DNA of 64,000 nt from Apostichopus japonicus (lineage: Eukaryota > Echinodermata > Holothuroidea > Aspidochirotida > Stichopodidae), in assembly GCF_037975245.1 (NCBI RefSeq), contig NC_092577.1:25417398-25481397 (forward strand), written 5' to 3'. A program made the translations under genes and the position numbers. Shown here piece by piece: positions 30,474 to 40,379 of this stretch (position 1 is its first letter; every line of letters begins with the position of its first letter). The notes below the pieces were generated by a model. It searched no databases. It was not told the DNA's origin and saw only the letters and a program-made list of their open reading frames with translations.

Positions 30474-32119
30474 ACTGGCCATTGGGTGATGGACTGTGCC
30501 CGAGGACCGGCTGTGACAGCTTAGAGAGTACTGCCCATGTTTTTTGGCATTGCCCCTTTCTTTTGAACTTGTGGGAGTGGTTTCAGTCCTGGACCGACCG
30601 TTTAACGGGAGACCGTTCCTGGTCGGTAGGACAGGGTTTTGTTTTATATGGATTAGATCCTCCAGTTTGTTCCGTTGCTGTGTCGCAGCGTATTATTTAT
30701 GTTTGTTCTGTTGTAAAAAAACTTATTTGGAGGAATAGATGTGATGTTGTTTTTAGGGGCAAATTTGCCAGTTGGCAGGCAGTCCTGGAGGCGGTGAAGT
30801 CTGACATTCGCCTTCAGGTCGAAGGCGATTTTCGCCGTTTATCTAGGGCTGCCTTTTTTGGACGGTGGTGTGCTGGGGAAGGGCGTTTTGTTTCGCTGCG
30901 TGCTGGTCGTCCTTTTGTAGTTTTTTAATATTTCAGTGGGGGGTTGGGCGTTTTGTCTCTGCAGGTCGGTGAGCATATGTACTTTTTTTTGGCTCGCTTG
31001 ACCTGAGGTTCGTTTGTAAGAATGGGATGGTTTGGTAGTGCCGTTTGGCCGTGACGTTTTGTATCCCGTATGACGGGTCACGTAAAAAGCACCTGTTCAG
31101 ACATGTCCAGAGGGAGATGGAGGACTGTCACCCACACCGAACTGTCATACGGTGTGACCTTCAGTCCCTCAACTCCCTCCAACACATGGACGCCTCGGAC
31201 GCGGGTAGCCTCCGAGGTAAACCGTACATCAAAACAATTCATACCCCGGAGAGGTTTACGCTGAAGCGCGTCAACCTCTCCAGGGACCTTTAAACCAACA
31301 GAACGCAAAACTGAAAAAAACTTGTACGGGGACGACCTTAGCCTCCCCCGAAAAACTCAACAATACGATTTTGCTGTCACGGCGAGCCGCCATGACAGCT
31401 AGGGGTGTGGCAAAGCCACGCACCTATACACAAACCAAAACGAAACAAACCCAAAACACACAAACTACACTAAAACAAACTGTAAACTAATGACGGGCCA
31501 ACGTAAAACACCAATAAAGGTGTGGTCAACGAAAGGTGGAGAGCAGCCGAAAACACGTCCGCACTCCACGAGAACTCAACTCGTGGATTACTGGTTGTGG
31601 ATTACTGGACAGAAAATTCACCCTGGTGTAACTGTTCATTAATTCATGGATGTGTCTGTGAAAGTGAGACCATCTCCAACCAGTACAGCAACGACTGTAG
31701 TTTTTTGATGTCATACGCAAACATTAAAGGTAACATTGAGCGTAATGAAGAGAGATGTAGCTTGAAGCCTCCTGTTCTTGTTGCTCGAATGAAGTTCAGA
31801 AATGTTTGCACCATGCTGATTAACGATGACCAAAATATGAGTAAGATTTATTGCTTGAACAAAAGTCATCATAAAATGGCTTCACTTGCAGGAATTCCTC
31901 AGTTTCCAAAAGGTCTTCAATGTTCGTTGGGTTGCATCTGACATTTTGAATTTGTTGCAGAAGACTTAAGAGGTTATCTCTTTCACAAGCCTGGGTGGAT
32001 TCAACAGAATCTTTAAACGATTGCCAGCGTAATCGATGTAATGCCTCATATACTATTTTGCAAACTCGCAATGATCGGCTATAGTGCTTGCCAGATATTA
32101 CCCCAGACATTGAGTCAGA

Positions 32120-32314
32120 ATTGGGAGCTTTTCACACGGCTTGTGTTATGCTGGGCAACATTGGAAAGAGGTTTGGTGAAGCTGGATTAAAAGATGCACT
32201 CATTGAGTCAGAATTGTTGCATCAGGGTCAATGAGTGCATCTTTTAATCCAGCTTCACCAAACCTCTTTCCAATGTTGCCCAGCATAACACAAGCCGTGT
32301 GAAAAGCTCCCAAT
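32120..32314. repeat. Perfect 87-bp inverted duplication, 21-bp spacer
   Basis: Arms 32120-32206 and 32228-32314 are exact reverse complements. Each encodes the GAFHTACVMLGNIGKRF segment of the pseudogene, the right arm in the original minus orientation and the left arm inverted. CATTGAGTCAGAATT occurs beside the left arm and again across the arm/spacer border, marking a likely template-switch point. Confidence 0.97.
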
Positions 32315-34473
32315 CGAAGTACTATTCTGTTGAATAAGTTTCATAAGTTGCTTTCGTGGAGTGCGTTCCTGCAAAACTGTCTAAAATTGTGCCTTTTTTC
32401 ACTCATAAAGATAAAAGTTTATGGACATTTTCGGCAGGGAATATGTTTCAAAGGAATTTATGTTGCAATATCAAGGAGTTTCATGTGACCTACTGTGACC
32501 TACTGACCTACATAAGGCGGGAACGCAGAGAACATTTTTATTTGTTTCATTAATTTCTCAAACCATATTGCAGTAATATTACTAATATTATTAGGCTTAC
32601 AGGCTACCTACCGTCTAGGCCTGACGCTAGTGTAAGAACTACACTAACATCGCTATCCACTCACTGATTATTGGTGTAGAAAAGTTATAATACTTCGAAA
32701 AAAAAAAGAATACTGAATATAAATTAGAAGTTAGGCTGCCTAATAATAATATAACGTTAGGCCTTAGGCTAAGTGATTAACACTAAGAAGAATCACACAA
32801 GTAGTCCATGGGCCAAGACCGATACCGGTACCATCTGAGCGGTCAAAGTAAGGTTGTTTTATTCGAGGAGGGGGGAGTCTGGGGGACAGATTTTGATATG
32901 ATAATATTTCCGGACTGGTAGCTCATGTCGAGAAATCCAAGATGGCCGCCATTTTTATCCGTTTCATACATTTGAGGCTAACGGCCCAAAGAAGTGCTCA
33001 ATGTTAACAAATGTGATATCAAATGATAGAAAACAAAACTTCCTTTAAGGTCATATATACTTTTCATCCAAAAAAATAACTGTGTTGCGATTATTAGACA
33101 AATATAACCAATTTCTAAATTTTTGCTTGAAAATTAAATTACGAAGAATCATCCCAACACACTTGTGTCAACAAGGCTACGTCTATCTGTTTCATATTTG
33201 CTCAAAATTTGCCTACATAGGTAATCTATCGACAGCCTTAATTACAACTTTCTAGCATATACAGTTCTGATGTAATGACTCTTCTACTTTCGATAACCGG
33301 TATCCACCAAAGTGCAAATTCTTCGAATCGCAGTTCCTCTACACTGATGTTACCTTTGAGCTCCCGTAGTTACTGAAAACGACCACACGCGAAAATAGAA
33401 CTTACTACGATCGAATCTGATTGCTGTGAAGTTGCAATTGGGCGAAAGTTATATCGTTCTCAAAGGTCAGATGAATCCATTTTGGTAAGTCATTTAAACT
33501 CGCTGGTAGTATCGTTAACACAGAAGCAACTAGGCAACATAAATGCAACATAATCGAGTTGGCTTATGTAGTTTGAGTCTCATTATCAAATTCGTAGCCG
33601 TATTTGGGGCCGATAATTGATATAGGCCTACATTAAAACAACACCGCAAACGATTAGCCTAGTCACACCCTTCATTGTGTGGGTACGGTAGTTACCAGTA
33701 CGTTACTTTCAACACCAACGAGACGAAGTTTTCTTTCCCCAATTCGAAAACTAATTTCCATGCAAGTATTTCACAGAATCATCTGAACAGTCTGTCACTT
33801 CATTGAAAAGTGATCACTGAAGAGTTTTGAACTCCTCTTGTGCCGGTATATTTCCATTCATCAATGTGGCCGCTACTATCATTACCCGGTTGTTTTCCCG
33901 GGAATGTCAAAAATATGTGGAATTTCCGGAAGTTCATTTGAACGTGGAATTAGGCTGGGGATTTCCATCAATGAATAATGCTACCGTAGCCTCTAAACGC
34001 CATTGAATTTTAAGTTTTCAGGATGTCATGCCTTGCAGCAACATTAACGAAGGTCTGCAACCATTAATTTGGCTAGGACTAATGACGTGGATGGAAAATA
34101 ATGCCTGGAGTAAGCTTTTCTGTTTTTGGAATTGTATGAAATCAATTAAGATGATAAAGAAATTCCACATGAATAGATAATCCTTATCTGCTCTCTTTTT
34201 AGGTATTTGCTGCCAGTCGGTAATTAAGAACACCAGTGGTCCACTGTCGACAAATACAATACATCAAGCCACTCGAGGTGAGTTTACATCTTAATTTGTA
34301 AAAGGAACTAGAGGTGTAAAACAAATTTAAGAAAATGTGTGAGTTCGAAATAATCATTTTGAACAGACTATGCTCCTAGCAGGGGCGTAAATACGGGGGC
34401 GTGTATGTGGGGGGGGGGGGTAACCCCCAGTGTAAATTTTGAGTCTGTCTCTGAGCGACGAAAAACGAAATAA
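32315..34473. other. No gene seen
   Basis: AT-rich. TTGCTTTCGTGGAGTGCG at 32348-32365 resembles the 5' tip of LINE families A and B and may be a relic. AAGATGGCCGCCATTTTT near 32940 is a two-way YY1-like motif. The frame at 34018-34233 (-) has no recognisable domain. A G-rich run occurs at 34409-34420. Confidence 0.4.
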
Positions 34474-37085
34474 GTTCTAAATTTTCGGGTTGCGATACGC
34501 TCAACTGTCCGCTCTCTGACCATGACACTGTAGTAGCACGTTTTGTTTTGCCTTCCATTTTCCCGATCGGGCGGGGCCTATGGAAGCTTAACTGTCGGAT
34601 TCTTGGCGAGGCAGAGTTCCGCCAGGGTTTCGAGACCAGGTACAAAGGATGGCAAACATTGCTTCTACATCCCAGTGGTGGGATGATGTCAAGTTGCGCA
34701 TCAAACGCTACGCAATTCAGTATTGCGTGACCCGCGCACGGCGTCGAAGAGACAAATTCTCGAAGCTGTGCGCGGAGGTGAAGTTTGGCGACCCTTCGCT
34801 TTGCAGACTTATCTCGATGAAAAGTACCACGGTGCCCGCGTCAGGGCCCGTGTCGAAGCGGTGGAAGCCGAGGAGCGCCCTTCAGAGGTTTTACCAGTCC
34901 GTTAGCTCATCGGCGGGTGACAGACGCGTCCCGTCTGTGCGCGCTACTGATGGGACCGTGGTCACACCCTCACGGCATTGTCCGCGTATATAAAGAGTAT
35001 TATTCGAGTTTGTTTACGCGTGACATGTCGACTTGTCGGCACAGGCTGATTTATTGAGGGGAATCTCAAAATCCGTTCCCCAAGATGTCAATGATATTTT
35101 GGGGGCGGAATAACCACTGTTGAGCCTTGGAAGGCGCTTTCGAAGATGAAGAATGGCAAGTCCCCGTGTTCGGACGGGATTCTGAGGGAATTCTACCGAA
35201 CCTTCTGGGCAATAATAGGACCCGACTAAACGGACTGATAAACCAAAGTCAACGTCTGGGCATGATTACTTTGCCTCCAAAGTCAGGGGACCCCTTGGAT
35301 CCCCATAACAAGCGTTCGATCACCTTGTTAAATGTGGACTACAAGTTGCTGGCTAAGGCTTTGTGCAAACGCCTTGCACTGGCTATGCCGCATCTTGTTG
35401 GTGATCTCCAGACTTGTGCAGTGAAGGGTCATTGCATCCAGCAGAACTTGTTGTTGATGCGCAACTTGACCGACTTTGTTATTGAGCGTGATCTGCCATG
35501 TGCATTGGTGGCCCATGTGCTCTGGACCAGCAGAAGGCCTTTGACATGGTGGATCGCGGTTTTTTGATGAATGTATTGGAGACGTTTCAGTTGCACCCAA
35601 ATTTTCGTAAATGGATTTCTGTTTTGTATCAAGAAAGTTTCAGTTCTGTTATCGTAAATGGGTTTTGTTCGGAGGTTTTTAACGTAGAGAGGTGGGTGCG
35701 CCAAGGGTGCCCTCTGTCTCCATTACTTAATGTTTTGTTTAGCGACTCCAAACTTGTTCCATTCGTTGTGCCAGGGGGTGCCAAAGTGAAATGTGCTCAA
35801 TATGCAGATGACGTGACATGTGTTGTTTCGAGTCTGGGCTCCTTTCGCGCACTCTCGCAGGATCTATCTATTTTTGAGAGAGCTACCGGGGTGAAGTTGA
35901 ATCCAGAAAAGACAAATTGCCTTCGTCTTGGTAGCTGGAGATACAGAGACTTACCATTCGGTGCGTCGTGGTCGGATCAGAATATCAAAATTAATGGTAT
36001 ATGGTTCGGCTATGATGCACCTTGTGATGTCACCTGGAACGAGAGGGCTGAGGTATTTCAGAGCAGACTCTAAACCTTTGGCACACGCTGGCTTTGGTTC
36101 TTGGGGCGCGGTGTACCCAATTCCGCGTTGCGTCCTGGTGCGGTTGGAGAGGGCGATTTTTTCATTCATATGGTCTGGTGGTACAGAGCTTGTCAAGAGG
36201 GCGGTATTGTACGAAAAACTGAAGGGGGGGGGGGGATAGGGGTGGTTTATCTGGGAAGTAAGTTAACTTGTTTGTTATTTAAGCAATTGTTTGTAGCGGT
36301 AACTGATCCAGGGTTGCCTTGTTCATATTTTGTACGTTTTTGGGGCGGGTTGCACTTGCGTCGATGGGTTCCGGTGCTGTTTAGCAACAGAGAACCGCAT
36401 AGTAGCACACCAAGCAGGGTGGTGCGTGTCATTTGCTCCGCTCTTATTGAGTTGCCCCCTGTTGACCTGTCACGGCCGGCCCTCGTTGTCAGTTCCTTGC
36501 GTGATAGGGCCTTGAATGCAATTTTTTGTACAGGGCGTCATCCTGTCGAAGTATGGCGTTCGGTGCATTCAAGGCTGAATGGTTGCAGGCTCCGTGATCT
36601 TGCATGGAAAATTGCACAATGACCAATCTGAAAAGGTATCACTGGCGATTGGGTGATGGACTGTGCCCGAGGACCGGCTGTGACAACTTCGAGTGTTCTG
36701 CCCATGTTTTTTGGCATTGTCCCTTTCTTTTGAACTTGTGGGAGTGGTTTCAGTCCTGGACCGACCGTTTAACTGGAGACCGTTCCTGGTCGGTAGGACA
36801 GGGCTTTGTTTTATATGGATTAGATCCTCCAGTTTGTTCTGTTGCTGTGTTGCAGCGTATTATTTATGTTTGTTCTGTTGTAAAAAAAACACTTATTTGG
36901 AGGAATAGATGTGATGTTGTTTTTAGGGGGAAATTTGCCAGTCTGACATTCGCCTTCAGGTTGAAGGCGATTTTCGCCGTTTATCTGGGGCTGCCTTGTT
37001 TGGACGGTGGTGTGCTGGGGAAGGCTGTTCTGTTTCGCTGCGTGCTGGTCGTCCTTTTGTGGTTTTTGAATGTTTCAGTGGGTTG
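34474..37085 (+). pseudogene. LINE A3 ORF2 remnant
   Basis: Readable blocks: endonuclease end with SDHDTVV near 34516, RT block 35498-36073 with LDQQKAFDMVDRG, RQGCPLSPLL and QYADDV intact, and the C-terminal block from 36604 with CPRTGCDN...HVFWHC. Frames change at least six times, and an in-frame stop follows the DIKINGIWFGY block (36071). The GV motif before RQGC is changed to WV. Non-functional. Confidence 0.85.
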
Positions 37086-37229
37086 TTGGGCGTTTTGTCT
37101 CTACAGGTCGGTGGGCGTATGTACTTTTTTGGCTTGCTTGACCCGAGTTTCGTTTGTAAGAATGGGATGGTTTGGTAGTGCCGTGTGGCCGTGACGTTTT
37201 GTATCCCGTATGACGGGTCACGTAAAAGC
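34474..37229 (+). mobile_element. LINE family A, degraded 5'-truncated copy A3
   Basis: Starts within the endonuclease (FSGCDTLN...), continues through RT and C-terminus to CGTAAAAGC at 37229. Many small deletions (for example around 34660, 34795, 35225, 35740, 36075 and 36935) distinguish it from A1 and A2. The right flank is Ty3/gypsy integrase; the left flank is not, so a clean target duplication cannot be shown. Confidence 0.88.
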
Positions 37230-37230
37230 A

Positions 37231-37699
37231 CTGTTGTTCAAGCGACGTATCAAAACCAGACTTAATCAAGTACGACCAAACTTAGCAAGTGAAGTTACAG
37301 CAAACTGGTTTGCCGCAAAGGTGTAACAGAAAAGCATAGAGTCGAGAGTACTATGAACAAGACCCAGTTTGGGCTAAGAACTTTGCCTCAGGTCCTACTT
37401 GGTTAAAAGGAGTCATAACCGATATTCTTAACCCATCAATGTGTGTAATTGAACTACATGATTGCCGAAAAATCAGAAGACATGATCAAATCCGTCTTCG
37501 TATGGTACCCACAACTGATCCTCAAAGCATTTATCCTAGTTCAGAAAAAGAGCTAGTTGTAATGCCTAATGATGCAGCACCCCAAATAGCTGATAATGAT
37601 TTCGGCATGCCATTGCGCTTATTCTACAAACTAGTAATCAGCAATGTCAGCCTGATAAACCAATCAGAGTATCAACTAGATCTGAAACACCATCTGTGA
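37231..37699 (+). pseudogene. Ty3/gypsy pol C-terminus (integrase tail)
   Basis: Reads LLFKRRIKTRL, then after a frameshift and stop near 37320 REYYEQDPVWAKNFA, GPTWLKGVI and RRHDQIRLR, the layout of the integrase C-terminal module of Ty3/gypsy elements. It ends at 37699 and is followed by a polypurine tract at 37809-37818. The upstream part of pol is absent; LINE A3 lies directly before it. Confidence 0.75.
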
Positions 37700-37808
37700 A
37701 GGATTATATTGTTTACAAGTGAAGACAAGTTTGTGTTTTAGCAAAATGGATATATGTTATTGGAAATTGTAGTATACAAGACAAAATCACAACAACAAGT
37801 GAGAAACT

Positions 37809-37938
37809 AAAGGGGAGGAATTGTTTTGTATTATAGTTATTTATTATATGTTTGAAAAAGACTGTAGATTGGCAATACAGAGCAAGTGATCCCGCGATGT
37901 TAATAAACATGAATTGGAACTTTTAACTAACTTGTTAC
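37809..37938 (+). other. Polypurine tract and possible short LTR
   Basis: AAAGGGGAGG (37809-37818) followed after a few bases by TGTTTTG at 37822, the usual plus-strand primer/LTR start. AATAAA lies near 37899 and TTGTTACA ends at 37938, so a ~117-bp TG...CA LTR is possible. The second LTR was not found; the end is uncertain. Confidence 0.45.
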
Positions 37939-38569
37939 AGTCATTTATACTTGTTTTGTCCGGAGTAGGACACGACACATATAATCCACTATTTGCTCTT
38001 CTGTATACCACATGGCACCTACAGAGCACCGTACTTTGTTCAGCATTCCCAACATTTTTGTTTTGAAGATTGTCACCAGTCACACATCATGTTCGACCTC
38101 ATTGCATGTCCTGTGGATCGTTCATTGCTTTTGTAAGTGATTCTACGTCACGGCCCACAATATCCGAAAGCCCCACTTTTCAAGGTTTTAAGCCCATTAT
38201 TTGTTCAGAATTTGAAATTTCACATTTCTCGTGAATAAAATCACTTCAAAACAATTGATAATGTTGCACAAAATTCAATCTATGGAAAACCAATATAGAA
38301 AAACCCCCTTAAACCCTTAACCGATGAAGAATGTTGGTCAGGAAGTTTTAGAAAATTCAGACACAGTTGATTTAGTGGTGTACAAATATTAAAACCTCTA
38401 TTCACGGTTATTCTAAAACTTCGTTGAAGGAAATGAAAAATACCAGATATTTCCGATATCAGATATTTAGAAACCGAACACTACACACATAGGCGTAGGA
38501 GGCGGGGGTTGGTTCCGTAGTACAATTGTACAATTGTTTAAGGCGTCCATACACACACACGCGTTATGA

Positions 38570-38880
38570 CAGACCATATATAGTATATATATAGATACAT
38601 TAGTGAGAGAGGAAAAATGGAACGTCAAAAATGGAGTTGTCCGTGTAAGGGGTTGGGTAAGGGCGCACGTCCCCTCCGTAATCCTCGATCTGTCACTGGC
38701 TACCCTGTGTATATAAATAGGGATCAGCGCTGTAATTATGACTGTTCTCTTTCTCTTCCCGAGGTCTTGGCGTTTATCTTCTACTCTCTCTTTCTTCTCT
38801 CTTCTCTTTTTTTGTCTCTCCTATTTTCCTTACCCTGACATGTTAATAAAACATTGTATCCTAATTCACAAGTCAGTAAT
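38570..38880 (+). promoter_or_regulatory. LTR-like promoter/polyA segment
   Basis: TATATAAATAG at 38710-38720, a pyrimidine-rich tract downstream, and AATAAA at 38845-38850 about 130 bp later: the compact TATA-to-polyA arrangement of a solo LTR. No terminal duplication could be fixed. A small unrelated non-coding repeat is possible. Confidence 0.4.
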
Positions 38881-39049
38881 ACGAGCCATAGCTTCGGCTT
38901 TTGTCCACAAACTTTCAGTTCTGTTACCAAATTTGTTACCCTTATTATGGACAGCAAGAAAAGACAAAACTTTGAATTCATCGGGGGTGTTGAAGAAATT
39001 GGGAGGGTGGCTGATCATTGTAGTATTCGGCTGCTAAATGATTAGAACA

Positions 39050-39360
39050 ACACAGATGGCTTCAAGAAATAAAGGAGGAAATTCAAAAAGAGAGTGGGCT
39101 CGAGTCTAAAGTCAGTGACAAAAATATTCCATTTGGTCCACTATCCCAGCTTGTAATCCAGGAAGGCTACAACTATCCTCTGTTGTCTGAATTATTTAAA
39201 GTAATGGTGGTGTGCTTTTTACGTCACGGCCAAACGGCACTACCGAATCATCCCATTCTGATAAACGAAACGAAAGGTCAAGCGAGCCCCAAAAAATAAA
39301 ATAATGGTGGTTCTGCCAGTGAGATTCGGAGCCGTCAAGCAAGGGCGTCCGCAGAAATGT
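39050..39360 (+). pseudogene. hAT-transposase C-terminus remnant
   Basis: Reads WLQEIKEEIQKE...IPFGPLSQLVIQEGYNYPLLSELFK before, and MVVLPV after, the inserted 90-bp LINE fragment (39212-39301). The FGPL...YPLLS.L.K...VLPV pattern resembles the dimerisation region of some hAT transposases. The frame decays after 39330. Assignment is by pattern only. Confidence 0.4.
39212..39301 (-). mobile_element. LINE family A 3'-end fragment A4 (90 bp)
   Basis: Minus-strand copy of the last ~90 bp of the family A 3' UTR (GGCTCGCTTGACC..., GCCGTTTGGCCGTGACG), ending CGTAAAAAGCAC. Flanked by TAATGGTGGT at 39202-39211 and 39302-39311, a 10-bp duplication. A severely 5'-truncated insertion; the TGTATCCCGTATGACGGGTCAC hairpin of A1/A2 is missing. 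Confidence 0.9.
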
Positions 39361-39785
39361 TTACAAGGGAGATCAGTAGGTCATGTAGGTGTGACACACT
39401 ACTTGATACTATTTAAGCGGAGCGCCACCATCGGTTGGCGCGGAGCGTACGACGTGTTTTTTGGCGAAAAAAATACCCCTAGATCGTCAAAAAAGACACT
39501 TCCCGTTGAAGTTGCATTTACACATCAGTTATTTTGGGAAATTGCAAAGTCGGGAGTGGTCACATTCCATGTAGGTCAGTGCACGACCTAGTCTAGACGT
39601 CACTAATACACAACACGATCACTTGTTATCGATGAAGTGGTGGCTTGCCGGATTTTGTCAAGGTCTTGGTCCTTCGGGCGAAGGTCATTAAGTTTCGTAA
39701 CTCATCGGGAAGCGATTACAGGGTGGGGCGTAGGGTTGTGGGCGCGCGTTTTCATGCAGATGGGGAAACAAGAAGTGGTGTGTGT

Positions 39786-39871
39786 TCTTTTCTCTCTTCT
39801 TTTTCTTTTCCCTTTCTTCCTCCTCTTTTTCTTTTCTTTTCTTTTTTTCTCTCCTTTTTTTCTTATCCAGG
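39786..39871. repeat. Pyrimidine (CTTTT)n tract
   Basis: About 85 nearly pure C/T bases. The two long open frames across it are compositional artefacts. Confidence 0.9.
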
Positions 39872-40111
39872 GGCGCGCCCCCAACGCCCCCCTGGATACG
39901 CGCCTGCGAAATATGATACTTGTTTAAGCTGACATCCTTCATATATCGCTTTTACAAGGTTTTTACTATTTGGCCCCTGGTGACTGAAAATGATCTTTTA
40001 CCTACCCACAAAACAAAAGCGTTCTTCTACCCAATGTGTTACTCATATACACCAATATTAGATTGGTCAAAGCTTCCCTTTTGATATATCGTATTTACAA
40101 GCAGGCGTTAA

Positions 40112-40144
40112 CCCCCCCCCCCCCCAACACACACACACACACAC
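40112..40144. repeat. Poly-C and (AC)n microsatellite
   Basis: A run of about 16 C followed by AACACACACACACACACAC. Confidence 0.95.
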
Positions 40145-40282
40145 TCTCCGCCCGCATGAATGCATAGGTTACGATTGTCATCGAAACCAAACTGAAATCT
40201 CCTGTTGCACACCCCCACTTTTACTGGAATTATAGCCTCAAACCCGCCTACATCGGCTGTCCATCAATCGTCGAAACTTCCG

Positions 40283-40366
40283 AGGAAGGGGATTGTCCGG
40301 GGGGCAATTGTCAGGGTTGGGAATCGTCCAGGAGGAAATCGTCCAGGGGGAGTTGTCCGGGAACCG
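40283..40366. repeat. ~16-bp minisatellite (ATYGTCCRGGRGG)
   Basis: About five diverged units of A(T/C)(T/C)GTCC(A/G)GG(G/A)GG. No coding sense. Confidence 0.75.
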
Positions 40367-40379
40367 TTACAAATAATAA

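Larger units (their letters stand above)
22588..30928 (+). pseudogene. LINE A1 ORF2 (endonuclease-RT), frameshifted and interrupted
   Basis: ATG at 22588 (MAHTLSVATLNVNGMRD). Open to about 25145 with endonuclease motifs (QETH, GDFNCV, SDHD) and RT motifs (LDQQKAFDMVDRG, GVRQGCPLSPLLY, QYADDV). One base is missing near 25140 (A2 reads AAGTTAACTTGC, A1 AAGTTAATTG), moving the frame to 25146-25536. Copy A2 is inserted there; the C-terminal part resumes at 30486 with CPRTGCDS...HVFWHC and ends at 30928. Not functional. Confidence 0.88.
21216..31090 (+). mobile_element. LINE family A, full-length copy A1 (split by A2)
   Basis: Flanked by ACCTGTTCAGACA at 21203-21215 and 31091-31103 (13-bp duplication) inside family B ORF1. 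The 5' end has short GCAGTTGGCTT repeats (21216-21277), then CGTGGAGTGCGGACGTG. ORF1 and ORF2 each carry a one-base frameshift. The 3' UTR ends CGTAAAAAGC at 31090 without a polyA tail. Copy A2 is inserted near the end of ORF2. About 4.94 kb without A2. Confidence 0.92.
20223..31393 (-). pseudogene. Family B LINE ORF1 (gag-like), split and frameshifted
   Basis: N-terminal part 31393-31091: starts MAARRDSKIVLLSFSGEA, parallel to family A ORF1, and reaches ...LDMSEQ. C-terminal part 21215-20223 resumes exactly at VVVRTLGRFGKV on the far side of copy A1. Three CCHC knuckles follow (CWRCGLEGHEARLC, CSRCLQVGHTLAEC, CNSCGKTGHLARLC), then an acidic/Ser-Pro tail ending ...GKFRR. Breaks: an indel after the N-terminal VQVFFS, a frameshift near 20700 between knuckle region and tail, and the A1 insertion. 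About 400 codons originally. Confidence 0.8.
19884..31593 (-). mobile_element. LINE family B, full-length ORF1-only copy B1 (split by A1)
   Basis: Flanked by GTTGTGGAT at 19875-19883 and 31594-31602 (9-bp duplication). On the minus strand: 5' end near 31593 containing CGTGGAGTGCGGACGTG (shared with family A), 5' UTR, ORF1 from 31393, a ~9.9-kb inserted LINE (21216-31090), the remainder of ORF1 to 20223, and a ~340-bp 3' UTR ending GAGCGTAAAAAGC. No endonuclease or RT frame lies between the ORF1 stop and the 3' end, so this is a half-LINE like mammalian HAL1, dependent on enzymes in trans. Without inserts it is about 1.8 kb. Confidence 0.85.
18713..32314 (-). pseudogene. Pseudogene of an uncharacterised multi-domain protein, split by LINEs
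   Basis: Function unknown; I recognise the family from uncharacterised, multi-copy proteins of TE-rich invertebrate genomes. In minus-strand order: 32314-32228 (GAFHTACVMLGNIGKRFGEA), 32110-31820 (GVISGKHYSRSLRV...KIVYEALHRLRW), 31815-31603 (MVQTFLNFIRATRTGGFKLH...FAYD), then after LINE B1, 19883-19697 (STTNPFGQ...NRDTKTHEG...GFSLKQGAVQRW), and after LINE B2, 19212-18713 (VTNTLQGLIDPFSS...DFFAPIKQQQLKTFS...EEDRNLF). The protein reads across both LINE insertion points, which shows one ancestral gene of about 1.5 kb. Broken by at least two in-frame stops (near 31640 and at the B1 junction), frameshifts (near 31840, and near 19010-19030), and the inverted duplication at 32120-32314. Whether it was a host gene or a transposon-encoded protein is open. 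Confidence 0.7.

Noticed and set aside
32930..32960. YY1-type regulatory site as evidence of a gene promoter
   Set aside because: The motif is present, but no first exon or downstream gene could be supported, so it is only mentioned.
39637..39942. Overlapping ~95-codon frames on both strands
   Set aside because: Produced by the pyrimidine tract; composition is Phe/Leu/Ser on one strand and Lys/Glu/Arg on the other.
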